Shown: positions 17,457 to 26,291, numbered from the stretch's first letter. The stretch is DNA of 64,000 nucleotides from Yeosuana aquiaggeris (GCF_044003965.1 NZ_JBAWKC010000002.1:603717-667716); one strand, 5' to 3'. Notes: generated by a model not told the origin, from the sequence alone. Translations and numbers: made by a program.

Positions 17457-17894
17457 TCATCCTTTCGAGATGTCATCTGAAAGTTCATTTTTGTCTACGT
17501 GTATCCAGGGGAAATGTTTTTCTAATTCTTTGCCAGCTTTTAAAATACCTTCAACAAGACCTTGTTTGAAATTTCCTGTTTTAAAATGTGATTGAATAAT
17601 ATCTTTAGTACTCTCCCAAAAATCATCAGGTACTACTTCATTTATACCCTTATCACCATATATCACAAAGGTTTTGTCTTTGACAGCAACGTAAATAAGA
17701 ACACCATTTTGGTCTTTAGTATTGTCCATCTTTAAGTAGTGAAACACTTCTAAGGCACGATTGAAGGCATCTGTTTGAGATGTTTTTTCAATGTGCACAC
17801 GAATCTCACCAGAGGTGTTTAACTCTGCGGTTCTTATCGCTTCAATGATTTCCTGTTCTTCTTCTTTCGAAAGGAAATCTTCTACTTTAGACAT
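17457..17894 (-). CDS. TPM domain protein, cytosolic form
   Basis: The 145-residue protein consists almost entirely of a TPM domain, without signal peptide or membrane helix. Visible features are FLSKEEEQEIIEAIRTAELNTSGEIRVHIE at the N-terminus (spanning about residues 7-36), GVLIYVAVKDKTFVIYGDKGINEVV and a C-terminal amphipathic helix. It lies 3 nt after lemA and 7 nt before the Gly-rich TPM gene, giving a compact LemA-TPM-TPM cluster seen in many Bacteroidota. Its specific role is unknown. Confidence 0.88.
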   Translation of the reverse strand: MSKVEDFLSKEEEQEIIEAIRTAELNTSGEIRVHIEKTSQTDAFNRALEVFHYLKMDNTKDQNGVLIYVAVKDKTFVIYGDKGINEVVPDDFWESTKDIIQSHFKTGNFKQGLVEGILKAGKELEKHFPWIHVDKNELSDDISKG

Positions 17895-17897
17895 AAT

Positions 17898-18497
17898 TTA
17901 ATTAAAATCAAATTCTACATCAACTGGTTTTTCTGCACCAGCTTCTGCATCAAAATAAGGTTTACCTTCAAAATCAAACAACCCGGCTAATATGGAGTTT
18001 GGAAATGTTTTTACGTGATTATTGAAAGGCTTAATAGCTTCGTTATATCGAGTTCTGGCAGTTTGAATGGTGTTTTCTGTACTGGTTAATTCATCCTGCA
18101 GTTTTAAAAAGTTTTCATTAGCTTTTAATTCCGGGTAGCGTTCTACCGTTACTAATAATCTAGATAAGGCACTGCTTAATCCACCTTGAGCTTCATTGAA
18201 TTGCTTCAGTTGTTCTGGTGTTATGTTGGCAGGGTCAATAGTAGTTTGTGTTGCTTTTGATCGTGCTTCAATAACATCTGTTAAAGTTTTACGCTCAAAA
18301 TCTGCCGCACCTTTAACCGTGTTCACAAGATTTCCAATGAGGTCATTTCTTCGTTGGTAAGAGGTTTGAACATTACCCCATGCTTCACTCACATTTTCAT
18401 TTAATGTAACTGCATTATTATTGAATCCAACGGCCCATTTGTAGACACCAAAAATTACAACTAATATTATAATTACTGGAATTAACCATTTTTTCAT
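17898..18497 (-). CDS. lemA: LemA family protein
   Basis: The 199-residue protein has an N-terminal membrane anchor (LIPVIIILVVIFGVYKW) and a helical-bundle LemA domain containing VSEAWGNVQTSYQRRNDLIGNLVNTVKG and RYNEAIKPFNNHVKTFPNSI (motifs lie near 35-65 and 145-165). The function of LemA is not firmly known. It is the first structural gene of the LemA-TPM-TPM set and follows a MerR-type regulator gene with a 13-nt gap on the same strand. Confidence 0.93.
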   Translation of the reverse strand: MKKWLIPVIIILVVIFGVYKWAVGFNNNAVTLNENVSEAWGNVQTSYQRRNDLIGNLVNTVKGAADFERKTLTDVIEARSKATQTTIDPANITPEQLKQFNEAQGGLSSALSRLLVTVERYPELKANENFLKLQDELTSTENTIQTARTRYNEAIKPFNNHVKTFPNSILAGLFDFEGKPYFDAEAGAEKPVDVEFDFN

Positions 18498-18510
18498 GAT
18501 TTTTTAAGTT

Positions 18511-18840
18511 TTAAAGTTGATCTTTTATTTTTGAAAGTTGATTTTTTATATCCTCTAATTTACTAATAATTTCAAAGTTATTGAGGGTTTTTTGCTTTTC
18601 TTCTTTAAGATGTGTTTTTGCACCATCAAGAGTAAAACCACGTTCTTTAACCAAATGATAGATAAGCTTTAGGTTTTTGATATCTTCAGGTGTGAATTTT
18701 CGGTTTCCTTTAGCATTTTTTTTTGGTTTAAGGGCATCAAATTCTTTTTCCCAAAACCTTATTAATGAAGTGTTGACACCAAAAGCTTCAGCCACTTCGC
18801 CAATACCATAATATCGTTTTTCAGGTAATTCTATATACAT
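18511..18840 (-). CDS. MerR family transcriptional regulator
   Basis: The 109-residue protein has an N-terminal MerR winged-helix domain (YGIGEVAEAFGVNTSLIRFW, then KFTPEDIKNLKLIYHLVKERGFTLDGAK) and a C-terminal dimerisation helix. It has no effector domain and no metal-binding cysteines, so it is the short form common in Bacteroidota. It abuts the M23 peptidase gene (1-bp overlap) and precedes lemA by 13 nt, so the whole minus-strand block is likely one transcript. Confidence 0.9.
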   Translation of the reverse strand: MYIELPEKRYYGIGEVAEAFGVNTSLIRFWEKEFDALKPKKNAKGNRKFTPEDIKNLKLIYHLVKERGFTLDGAKTHLKEEKQKTLNNFEIISKLEDIKNQLSKIKDQL

Positions 18841-19811
18841 TAGTCTAAAGATTGGTTTTCTAATGACGCATTTTCTAATAGTTCATTAAACTCTTCTGCA
18901 GTCAAACTTCCGTAATAGAAGTTTATTGGGTTTATACGTACATCGTCTTTAAAGATTTCATAATGGCAATGCGGTGCTTCTGAGCGTCCAGTGCTACCAA
19001 CAAACCCAATTAATTCTCCACGCTTGACTTTTTGATTTTTCTTAACGTTATACTTAAATAGATGCGCATATAAACTGACATAGCCATAACCATGATCAAT
19101 TCTAATATGTTTTCCGTAACCAATGGCGCCTTCATCTGCGCGCACAACAACACCATCACCTGTTGCATAAATAGGGGTTCCTTTAGGTGCTGAAAAATCC
19201 ATGCCCCAGTGCATTTTTCTAACTTTAGTAAAAGGGTCTGATCGCATACCATAACCTGAAGCCATACGCTTTAAGTCTTCATTTTTTACGGGTTGAATTG
19301 CCGGAATGGCCTCTAATAATTTTTCTTTTTCTTCAGCGAGTTTCGCAATTTCATCAAGTGATTTTGATTGCACTACAATTTGCTTTTGTAATATGTCCAG
19401 GCGCTTACTGGTTGCAATTATAAGTTTAGAATTATCAAAACCTTCTAAATTTTTATACCTGTTTATACCACCAAAACCGGCCTTACGCTGTTCGTCAGGT
19501 ATAGGATTTGCTTCAAAAAACACCCGGTAAATGTTATTATCTCTATCGGCAACATTAGCCAAAACTGTTTCAGCTTCGTCCATTTTCCTGTTGAGTAGTT
19601 GAAACTGAAGTTGTACATTTTGTAATTCTCGTTTTAGGGCGCGTTCCTTGGGTGATTCTACATACTGACTAGCAAGAAAAACAAATAAGAACCCGAAAAG
19701 GGCAGAACCCAATAAAAACATAAAAGCGTATTTAAGGGTGGTTCTTTTCTTTCTTTCTATTTTTCTATAAGAAAGAGATTCAGGATCGTAATAATATTTT
19801 ACCTTACTCAT
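18840..19811 (-). CDS. M23 family metallopeptidase (LytM-type murein endopeptidase)
   Basis: The 323-residue protein has a cytosolic basic N-terminus, one transmembrane helix (about 28-48), a coiled-coil region (about 55-105) and a C-terminal M23 domain. The zinc ligands are visible as HWGMDFSAPKGTPIYA (HxxxD) and HCHYEIF (HxH). Such enzymes cut peptidoglycan cross-links or activate amidases during growth and division. It is the first gene of the minus-strand block and is divergent from alaS, sharing a 129-bp intergenic region that contains a perfect hairpin. Confidence 0.93.
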   Translation of the reverse strand: MSKVKYYYDPESLSYRKIERKKRTTLKYAFMFLLGSALFGFLFVFLASQYVESPKERALKRELQNVQLQFQLLNRKMDEAETVLANVADRDNNIYRVFFEANPIPDEQRKAGFGGINRYKNLEGFDNSKLIIATSKRLDILQKQIVVQSKSLDEIAKLAEEKEKLLEAIPAIQPVKNEDLKRMASGYGMRSDPFTKVRKMHWGMDFSAPKGTPIYATGDGVVVRADEGAIGYGKHIRIDHGYGYVSLYAHLFKYNVKKNQKVKRGELIGFVGSTGRSEAPHCHYEIFKDDVRINPINFYYGSLTAEEFNELLENASLENQSLD

Positions 19812-19825
19812 TACTGAAATTATAC

Positions 19826-19833
19826 TATTTTTG
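19826..19833 (+). promoter_or_regulatory. -7 promoter box of alaS
   Basis: TATTTTTG matches TAnnTTTG and lies 107 nt before the alaS start codon, which implies a 5' untranslated leader of about 100 nt, long compared with other genes here. Confidence 0.5.
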
Positions 19834-19845
19834 CACTTTATATAA

Positions 19846-19871
19846 CATGCAATTTATCATTAAATTGCATG
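19846..19871 (+). repeat. Perfect 11-bp inverted repeat in the alaS leader
   Basis: CATGCAATTTA and TAAATTGCATG are exact complements around a 4-nt TCAT loop. The repeat begins 12 nt after the -7 box, thus about 10 nt into the predicted transcript. There is no T run, so it is not an ordinary terminator. It could be an operator for the divergent gene pair or an RNA hairpin in the alaS leader. Confidence 0.7.
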
Positions 19872-19940
19872 CAAAACATCAAATATAAAAATTGTTTCGC
19901 AATTAATATAATTTAAGAACACAGTAACCATCTTACATAA

Positions 19941-22553
19941 ATGAAGTCTCAAGATATTCGTGCCAAATTTTTAAAGTTTTTTGAAGAAAAGAATCACAGT
20001 ATTGTTCCATCAGCCCCAATGGTTTTAAAAGATGATCCTACCTTAATGTTTGTCAATTCTGGTATGGCACCTTTTAAAGAGTATTTTTTAGGAAACGCTA
20101 AACCTAAAAACAATAGAATTGCCGATACTCAAAAATGTTTACGTGTTTCCGGAAAGCACAATGATTTAGAGGAAGTTGGGTATGATACGTATCACCACAC
20201 TTTATTTGAAATGCTGGGTAATTGGAGTTTTGGCGACTACTTCAAAAAAGAGGCCATAGCCTGGGCCTGGGAATTTTTAACTGAAGTTTGTGCTATTGAT
20301 AAAGCGATTCTTTATGTAACGGTTTTTGAGGGCAATGAAGAAGACAACCTTCCAATGGATTCTGAAGCTTTTGATTTATGGAAGCAATTTATTTCAGAGG
20401 ACCGTATTTTAAAAGGAAATAAAAAAGATAATTTCTGGGAAATGGGAGATCAGGGACCCTGCGGGCCTTGTAGTGAAATACATGTTGATATACGTTCTCC
20501 TGAAGAAAAGGTAAAAATATCTGGAAGAGATTTAGTAAATAAAGATCATCCCCAGGTGGTAGAAATTTGGAATTTGGTATTCATGCAATATAACCGCAAG
20601 GCAAACGGCTCTCTTGAAGTGCTTCCAAATAAACATATTGATACGGGTATGGGCTTTGAGCGCCTTTGCATGGTTTTGCAAGGGGTTCAGTCAAACTATG
20701 ATACCGATGTGTTTACACCCATTATTAGAGAAATTGAAACTATAACAAATTCTAACTACGGTAAAGATCAAGAAATTGATGTGGCTATAAGGGTTGTTGC
20801 CGATCATGTAAGAGCCGTCGCATTTTCAATTGCCGATGGGCAGTTACCGAGTAATACCGGTGCTGGATACGTGATTAGACGGATTTTAAGACGTGCCATT
20901 CGCTATGGTTTCACATTTTTAAATCAGAAGGAACCGTTTATTTTTAAGTTGGCAGAAACCTTAAGCATTCAAATGGGAATGGCATTTCCTGAGATTAAAG
21001 CCCAAGAAAGATTAATTGAGAACGTCATTAAAGAGGAGGAAAGTTCCTTTTTAAGAACCTTAGATCAAGGTTTATTGTTATTAGATAAGGTCATTGAAAA
21101 TACACCTTTAAAAATAATAGATGGAGCAAAGGCCTTTGAGTTATATGACACCTATGGCTTTCCATTAGATCTTACTCAGCTTATTGCAAGAGAAAAAGGG
21201 TATACCATAGATGCGCAGGGTTTTGAAAATGAGATGAAAAAGCAAAAGGAGCGTTCTCGTGCTGCGTCAGTATCTGAAACTTCAGATTGGATGGTTGTTA
21301 AAGAGGATGATGTTCAAGAGTTTATTGGATATGATACACTTGAAGCCGATGTGAAATTGACCCGTTACCGAAAAGTAGTTTCTAAAAAGGAAGGTGAGCA
21401 ATATCAATTAGTCTTTAATATGACCCCTTTTTATCCTGAAGGTGGCGGACAAGTTGGAGATAAGGGCTCTTTAGAAGCTCCAAATGGAGATGTTATTTAC
21501 GTATTGGATACAAAAAAGGAAAATAATGTTACCATTCATATTACTAAAAATTTACCTAAACATTTAGGGGATACATTTAAAGCTATTGTAAGTAAGGAAC
21601 ACAGACAAAAATCGGCTAGTAATCATACGGCAACTCATTTATTACATCAGGCATTAAGAACTATTTTAGGGACGCATGTTGAACAAAAAGGGTCTTTAGT
21701 AAAACCAAAATCATTGCGTTTTGATTTTTCACATTTTGCAAAAGTGGATGTAGATCAGTTGCAGGAAATTGAAGATTTTGTAAATGCAAGAATTAGAGAA
21801 AACTTACCTTTAGAAGAACAGCGTAATATTCCAATGAAAAAAGCTATAGATGAAGGTGCTATTGCTTTATTTGGCGAAAAGTATGGAGACAGTGTAAGAG
21901 CTATTCGCTTTGGTCAATCTATGGAATTGTGCGGAGGCACTCATGTTAAAAATACGGGTGACATCTGGTATTTTAAAATTCAGTCAGAAGGCGCCATAGC
22001 TGCTGGAATAAGAAGGATTGAAGCCATCACTAATATGGCAGTTGGAGATTATTTTGAAACTATTGACAAACAATACGAAGCTTTAAAAGAAATGCTTAAT
22101 AATCCTAAAGAGCCCGTGAAGGCGGTTAAAAGCTTGCAAGATGAAAATGCCAGTCTTAAAAAGCAGATTGAAATGTTGTTAAAGGAAAAATCAAAAGGCA
22201 TTAAAGGGGATTTAGTTAATGAATTGACTGAAATAAATGGTATTCAGTTTTTAGCGAAACAGTTGGAATTGGATGCTTCGGGTATCAAAGATGTAGCCTT
22301 TGATTTGGGTAGTCAATTTGATAATTTATTTTTATTATTTGCTTCAGAACAAGATGGAAAAGCAATGTTAACCTGTTATATATCAAAAGAACTGGTGTCA
22401 AGTAAAGGATTGAATGCGGGTCAAGTGGTTAGAGAACTAGGTAAATATATTCAAGGCGGCGGCGGCGGTCAGCCATTTTTCGCAACTGCTGGCGGTAAAA
22501 GTCCTAAAGGAATTAAAGAAGCATTAGAAAAAGCTAAAGACTATATTAAATAG
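19941..22553 (+). CDS. alaS: Alanine--tRNA ligase
   Basis: The 870-residue enzyme charges tRNA-Ala. The class II catalytic core covers about residues 1-250 (FVNSGMAPFKEYFLG, the motif 2 region KCLRVSGKHNDLEEVGYDTYHHT split over residues 61-84, and GFERLCMVLQG). The editing domain has the zinc-binding TATHLLHQALR and CGGTHV motifs. The C-Ala domain ends with a Gly-rich GGGGGQPFFATAGGK segment. Length agrees with the family. It has a long leader with a hairpin, and the next gene (GSCFA protein) follows after 34 bp. Confidence 0.98.
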   Translation: MKSQDIRAKFLKFFEEKNHSIVPSAPMVLKDDPTLMFVNSGMAPFKEYFLGNAKPKNNRIADTQKCLRVSGKHNDLEEVGYDTYHHTLFEMLGNWSFGDYFKKEAIAWAWEFLTEVCAIDKAILYVTVFEGNEEDNLPMDSEAFDLWKQFISEDRILKGNKKDNFWEMGDQGPCGPCSEIHVDIRSPEEKVKISGRDLVNKDHPQVVEIWNLVFMQYNRKANGSLEVLPNKHIDTGMGFERLCMVLQGVQSNYDTDVFTPIIREIETITNSNYGKDQEIDVAIRVVADHVRAVAFSIADGQLPSNTGAGYVIRRILRRAIRYGFTFLNQKEPFIFKLAETLSIQMGMAFPEIKAQERLIENVIKEEESSFLRTLDQGLLLLDKVIENTPLKIIDGAKAFELYDTYGFPLDLTQLIAREKGYTIDAQGFENEMKKQKERSRAASVSETSDWMVVKEDDVQEFIGYDTLEADVKLTRYRKVVSKKEGEQYQLVFNMTPFYPEGGGQVGDKGSLEAPNGDVIYVLDTKKENNVTIHITKNLPKHLGDTFKAIVSKEHRQKSASNHTATHLLHQALRTILGTHVEQKGSLVKPKSLRFDFSHFAKVDVDQLQEIEDFVNARIRENLPLEEQRNIPMKKAIDEGAIALFGEKYGDSVRAIRFGQSMELCGGTHVKNTGDIWYFKIQSEGAIAAGIRRIEAITNMAVGDYFETIDKQYEALKEMLNNPKEPVKAVKSLQDENASLKKQIEMLLKEKSKGIKGDLVNELTEINGIQFLAKQLELDASGIKDVAFDLGSQFDNLFLLFASEQDGKAMLTCYISKELVSSKGLNAGQVVRELGKYIQGGGGGQPFFATAGGKSPKGIKEALEKAKDYIK

Positions 22554-22587
22554 AAAGTAAAATGTGGCTATTGAAATAATCTAATGA

Positions 22588-23532
22588 ATGAAACTACAAA
22601 CTCAAATACCATTAAAAAAACAGTCAGACAATCTAATAGACTATGCGTCAAATATTTTATTAATCGGGTCTTGTTTTGTTGAAAATATTGGTAATAAATT
22701 AGAGTATTTTAAGTTTCAAAATCTTCTTAATCCATTTGGCATATTATTTCATCCAAAAGCAATAGAAACCTTAATGGTTGGTGCTATTGAAAAAAGACAG
22801 TTTTCAGAAAAAGACATTTTTTTTTATGATGAACAATGGCATAGCTTTGATGCACATTCCAAACTGAGTAATCCTTCTAAAGAAGCATTACTTTTAAATC
22901 TCAATAATCGGTTAGGTTTAACTAATCAAAAAATTCAAAGGGCATCACATGTTATTATAACATTAGGAACGGCATGGGTATATCGCTTTGTCGAGTCTCA
23001 AAATATAGTTGCCAATTGCCATAAAGTGCCGCAAAAACAATTTTCAAAAGAATTATTATCGGTTGTAGAAATTTTGCAATTACTTGAAAATATGGTGTGC
23101 TTAATTAAGAAAGTGAATCCTGATGTAGCTATAATTTTTACAGTATCTCCGGTGCGTCACCTTAAAGATGGCTTTATAGAAAATACTCAAAGTAAGTCAC
23201 ATTTAATTACAGCGATTCATTCTATATTAAACGATAAAATCCATTATTTCCCTTCCTATGAAATTATGATGGATGAGCTAAGAGATTACAGATTTTATGC
23301 CGAAGATATGATACATCCTAATAATCTGGCAATTGAATATATTTGGAATAGGTTTAAAGAAGTTTGGATTTCTGAAGATTCAAATAGTATAATGGATGAG
23401 GTAGATGTTATTCAAAAAGGCCTGCAACATAAACCATTTAGTCCTGATTCAGAATCCCATCAAAAATTTCTTCAAAACCTTGAAAAAAGTAAACAACAGC
23501 TTAAATTAAAGCTGCCTTTTATTAAGTTTTAA
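22588..23532 (+). CDS. GSCFA domain protein
   Basis: The 314-residue protein carries the family signature IGSCFVENIGNKLEYFKF near residue 26 and NPFGILFHP soon after, plus the later HPNNLAIEYIW motif. The family resembles GDSL/SGNH hydrolases: the Ser of GSCF and a C-terminal Asp-x-x-His (DMIHPN) would form the catalytic set. The substrate is unknown. It has no signal peptide. It follows alaS by 34 bp and is closed by a bidirectional terminator. Confidence 0.9.
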   Translation: MKLQTQIPLKKQSDNLIDYASNILLIGSCFVENIGNKLEYFKFQNLLNPFGILFHPKAIETLMVGAIEKRQFSEKDIFFYDEQWHSFDAHSKLSNPSKEALLLNLNNRLGLTNQKIQRASHVIITLGTAWVYRFVESQNIVANCHKVPQKQFSKELLSVVEILQLLENMVCLIKKVNPDVAIIFTVSPVRHLKDGFIENTQSKSHLITAIHSILNDKIHYFPSYEIMMDELRDYRFYAEDMIHPNNLAIEYIWNRFKEVWISEDSNSIMDEVDVIQKGLQHKPFSPDSESHQKFLQNLEKSKQQLKLKLPFIKF

Positions 23533-23678
23533 ACTATTAAAAGTATAAGAAAATTTAGTTTGGGTAATATAAATAAACTATTACGCTTAAACTTTTTTAA
23601 TAGCATTTGGACGAAAAAATATTTGAATATCAGCTAATTAAAGTATATTCATTTCGCTATTAATCAGTTCATATTTTG

Positions 23679-23728
23679 AAAACACCAGTCGATATAATCA
23701 GTAAAATGATTTTATGACTGGTGTTTTT
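23679..23728. terminator. Bidirectional terminator between GSCFA and rhodanese genes
   Basis: Arms AAAACACCAGTC (23679-23690) and GACTGGTGTTTT (23716-23727) are perfect complements, with an A run outside the left arm and T run outside the right arm. The 25-nt loop is longer than usual. The remaining bases of the 23533-23745 gap show no other feature. Confidence 0.75.
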
Positions 23729-23745
23729 GTATTTTGAAATAAGCT

Positions 23746-24051
23746 TTAAAGTTTATTATTTAAACTAGTCCAGCCACCACCATTTAAGGTTTCAATGCCT
23801 TGATTGTTTAAAATGCTTGCGGCACTTCCAGAACGCATACCACTGGCACAACAAACAATAACTGGTTTGTTAAGTTTTTTTATGGCTGCAATCTGTGTGT
23901 TTATATTTTGTAAAGGAATGTTTTTTGAACCCCGAATGGCTCCTTGCTGAAACTCGCCTTTGGTTCTTACATCAATTATAACGGCGCCTCTCGCTTGAAA
24001 ATCCTTAATTTTTTCCGTTTTGTTTCCAGTTAGAAAATCAAATAGTCCCAT
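23746..24051 (-). CDS. Rhodanese-like domain protein
   Basis: This 101-residue single-domain protein has IIDVRTKGEFQQGAIRGSKNIP and the active loop CCASGMR, with probable catalytic Cys68 and Arg73. Rhodaneses carry persulfide sulfur and can transfer it to thiols or cyanide. No signal peptide is present, so it acts in the cytosol. It is a single-gene unit with a terminator and an upstream GTAAC-N4-GTTAC palindrome matching the one before tolC, which suggests shared control, possibly by a CRP/FNR-type regulator. Confidence 0.93.
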   Translation of the reverse strand: MGLFDFLTGNKTEKIKDFQARGAVIIDVRTKGEFQQGAIRGSKNIPLQNINTQIAAIKKLNKPVIVCCASGMRSGSAASILNNQGIETLNGGGWTSLNNKL

Positions 24052-24071
24052 ATTTTTTGAAAAATGTTATG

Positions 24072-24079
24072 CAAATTAA
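24072..24079 (-). promoter_or_regulatory. -7-like box of the rhodanese gene
   Basis: On the minus strand this reads TTAATTTG, one mismatch from TAnnTTTG, 20 nt before the start codon. It lies 21 nt from the palindrome at 24101-24116, the same spacing as at tolC. Confidence 0.4.
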
Positions 24080-24100
24080 ATTATTTTATTTTGTAACCAA

Positions 24101-24116
24101 TGTAACAATAGTTACA
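24101..24116 (-). promoter_or_regulatory. Palindromic operator TGTAAC-N4-GTTACA upstream of rhodanese gene
   Basis: The 6-bp arms are perfect inverted repeats around AATA (plus strand). A further TGTAAC half-site lies at 24092-24097. The core matches the tolC site at 2133-2148 and both stand 21 nt from a -7-like box, centring near -41. CRP/FNR-type class II activation is the simplest reading; no regulator gene is in the window. Confidence 0.55.
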
Positions 24117-24191
24117 GGGTGTTTTTTTTCAGTATCTTCATACTTTACAATTTATTGCGAAATTAAAAGAATTATTTTATAATTTATTATT

Positions 24192-24557
24192 ATGTTAGGA
24201 TTAAGAACTACCGCTTATAAAGTAGATAATTTAGAAGCTGCTAAATCTTGGTATAGAAAGGCTTTTAAGACCGATCCATATTTTGATGAACCTTTTTATG
24301 TTGGCTTCAATATAAAAGGTTATGAATTGGGTTTAATGCCAGTTGAAGGAGACATATTACGAGGGGAAGGGGTGTTGTCATATTGGGGCGTTGATGATAT
24401 TTTTATAACTTTTGATTATTTAATTGGGCTGGGAGCCAAACCTCATAAGGAGCCAACAAATGTTGGCGGTGAGTTGATGGTGGCCTCTGTTTATGACCCT
24501 TGGAAAAATATTATTGGCATTATTTACAATCCTTACTTTAAATTAGAAAATGAATAA
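24192..24557 (+). CDS. VOC (glyoxalase/bleomycin-resistance) superfamily protein
   Basis: The 121-residue protein has the paired beta-alpha-beta-beta-beta layout of the vicinal oxygen chelate fold: LRTTAYKVDNLEAAKSWYRK at the start, then FNIKGYELGLMP, and a second half ending in VYDPWKNIIGIIYNPYFK. The metal-binding His common in glyoxalases is not obvious, so a specific enzyme function is not claimed. It overlaps the next gene by 8 bp, which implies translational coupling to the serine/threonine dehydratase. Confidence 0.9.
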   Translation: MLGLRTTAYKVDNLEAAKSWYRKAFKTDPYFDEPFYVGFNIKGYELGLMPVEGDILRGEGVLSYWGVDDIFITFDYLIGLGAKPHKEPTNVGGELMVASVYDPWKNIIGIIYNPYFKLENE

Positions 24558-25485
24558 AGAAACACTTTTACAAGTCCATGAACGAGTGAAACCCTATATT
24601 CACAGAACGCCCGTATTAACTTCAGAGTTGATAAATGACATGGTACAGGCGCAGGTTTATTTTAAATGCGAAAATTTTCAAAAAATGGGTGCATTTAAAA
24701 TGAGGGGAGCGGCCAATGCGATATTGAGTTTATCAAATGAAAAGCGGAGTAAAGGTGTGGTAACACATTCCTCTGGAAATTTTGCACAGGCATTGTCATT
24801 AGCGGCGAAGAAAATGGGTGTTAAAGCCTATATTGTGATGCCTAAAAATGCGCCTCAGGTTAAGAAAGAGGCCGTAAAAACCTATGAAGGTGAAATCATA
24901 GAATGTGATTCAAACCCAATAGCTAGAGAAGAGATGGCTGCAAATGTTCAAAAAGAAACTGGAGCAACGTTTATTCATCCTTCAAATGATGATAACGTAA
25001 TTTATGGCCAAGGTACAGCAGCTATGGAATTGTTGGAGGATTATCCAGAGTTAGATTATATTTTTTCTCCAGTGGGTGGAGGCGGTTTAATTGCAGGAAC
25101 GGCTTTGGCAGCCGCTTTTTTTTCAAGTCATTGTAAAGTTATTGGTGGAGAACCAAAAAATGCTGACGATGCCTATCGTTCTTTACAAAGTGGCAAAATA
25201 GAGTTTAATGAACAGGTAAATACAATAGCAGATGGGTTACGTACTTTTTTGGGTGATAGAAATTTTCCAATCATTAAAAAATATGTAGAACGTATCATCA
25301 GAGTAGAAGAGGAGGAAATTATAGAGGCTATGAAACTGATATGGGAACGTATGAAAATTGTTATTGAACCGTCAAGCGCCGTTCCGTTTGCTGCATTATT
25401 AAAAAATAAAGAGGATTATAAAAACAAAAAAATAGGAATCATTGTTTCAGGTGGAAATGTTGATGTTGGAAACCTGCCGTTTTAA
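24550..25485 (+). CDS. PLP-dependent threonine/serine dehydratase (serine racemase-like)
   Basis: This 311-residue fold-type II PLP enzyme has the Schiff-base lysine in KMGAFKMRGA (Lys50), the SSGNFAQ substrate loop and the PVGGGGLIAG phosphate-binding loop. There is no C-terminal ACT regulatory domain, so it resembles catabolic threonine dehydratase or eukaryotic-type serine racemase rather than the feedback-inhibited biosynthetic IlvA. It would release ammonia and a 2-oxoacid from L-threonine or L-serine. It overlaps the upstream VOC gene and is followed after 53 bp by an enoyl-CoA hydratase gene. Confidence 0.9.
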   Translation: MNKETLLQVHERVKPYIHRTPVLTSELINDMVQAQVYFKCENFQKMGAFKMRGAANAILSLSNEKRSKGVVTHSSGNFAQALSLAAKKMGVKAYIVMPKNAPQVKKEAVKTYEGEIIECDSNPIAREEMAANVQKETGATFIHPSNDDNVIYGQGTAAMELLEDYPELDYIFSPVGGGGLIAGTALAAAFFSSHCKVIGGEPKNADDAYRSLQSGKIEFNEQVNTIADGLRTFLGDRNFPIIKKYVERIIRVEEEEIIEAMKLIWERMKIVIEPSSAVPFAALLKNKEDYKNKKIGIIVSGGNVDVGNLPF

Positions 25486-25538
25486 GGATTTATTATTAAG
25501 TTTGAATTAAATTAGGTTCTTGTTTTAAAGAAAAAAAT

Positions 25539-26291
25539 ATGAGTGCACCATTTGTGAAGTTAACAATTGAAAATAGTGTTGGGTATATTACCTTTTTTCA
25601 TCCTGACCAAAATGCACTGCCAAGTGAAAGTTTAGTTAAACTGGAGCGAACTATTTTAGACGCAGGAAGAAATGAAGCTGTTAAAGTAATTGTCATAAAA
25701 AGTGGTGGAGACAGAACATTTTGTGCAGGTGCCAGTTTTAAAGAACTAGTAAGTATTTCAACTACAAAGGAAGGAGAAAAATTCTTTTCTGGTTTTGCTA
25801 ATGTTATAAATGCGATGCGTAAATGTCCGAAACTCATTATTGGGAGCGTTCAAGGCAAAGCCGTTGGTGGGGGTGTTGGCTTAGCTTCAGCAACAGATTA
25901 TTGTTTGGCAAGCAAATTCGCGTCAATTAAATTAAGTGAATTAAGTATTGGAATAGGGCCATTTGTTATTGAGCCTGCAGTTTCAAGGAAAATGGGTGCT
26001 ACAGCCATGTCACAAATGACAATTAATGCAGAAACTTTCTTTTCTCCAGAATTTGCTAAAAATAATGGTTTGTATGCAGAAGTTTATGACTCTGTGGAAA
26101 CTTTAGATGAAGCGGTTAAATCACTGGCAGAAAAATTATCACATTATAATTCTGAAGCTTTAAGGGAACTTAAAACCGTGTTTTGGAAAGGTACTGATCA
26201 TTGGGATACCCTTTTAAAAGAACGTGCTAAAATAAGTGGAAAGCTGGTTTTAAGTGACTTTACTAAAGACAGCTTAAAGCGTTTTCAATAA
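25539..26291 (+). CDS. Enoyl-CoA hydratase/isomerase family protein
   Basis: The 250-residue crotonase-fold protein shows FCAGASFKELV (oxyanion-hole region), VQGKAVGGGVGLASATDYCLAS and LSELSIGIGPFVIEPAVSRKMG. One catalytic Glu of typical hydratases falls in the LSELSIGIGP segment, but the second is not clear, so the reaction (hydratase, isomerase or another crotonase activity) is undecided. It is convergent with the aromatic amino acid hydroxylase and the two stop codons adjoin with no gap. Confidence 0.88.
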   Translation: MSAPFVKLTIENSVGYITFFHPDQNALPSESLVKLERTILDAGRNEAVKVIVIKSGGDRTFCAGASFKELVSISTTKEGEKFFSGFANVINAMRKCPKLIIGSVQGKAVGGGVGLASATDYCLASKFASIKLSELSIGIGPFVIEPAVSRKMGATAMSQMTINAETFFSPEFAKNNGLYAEVYDSVETLDEAVKSLAEKLSHYNSEALRELKTVFWKGTDHWDTLLKERAKISGKLVLSDFTKDSLKRFQ

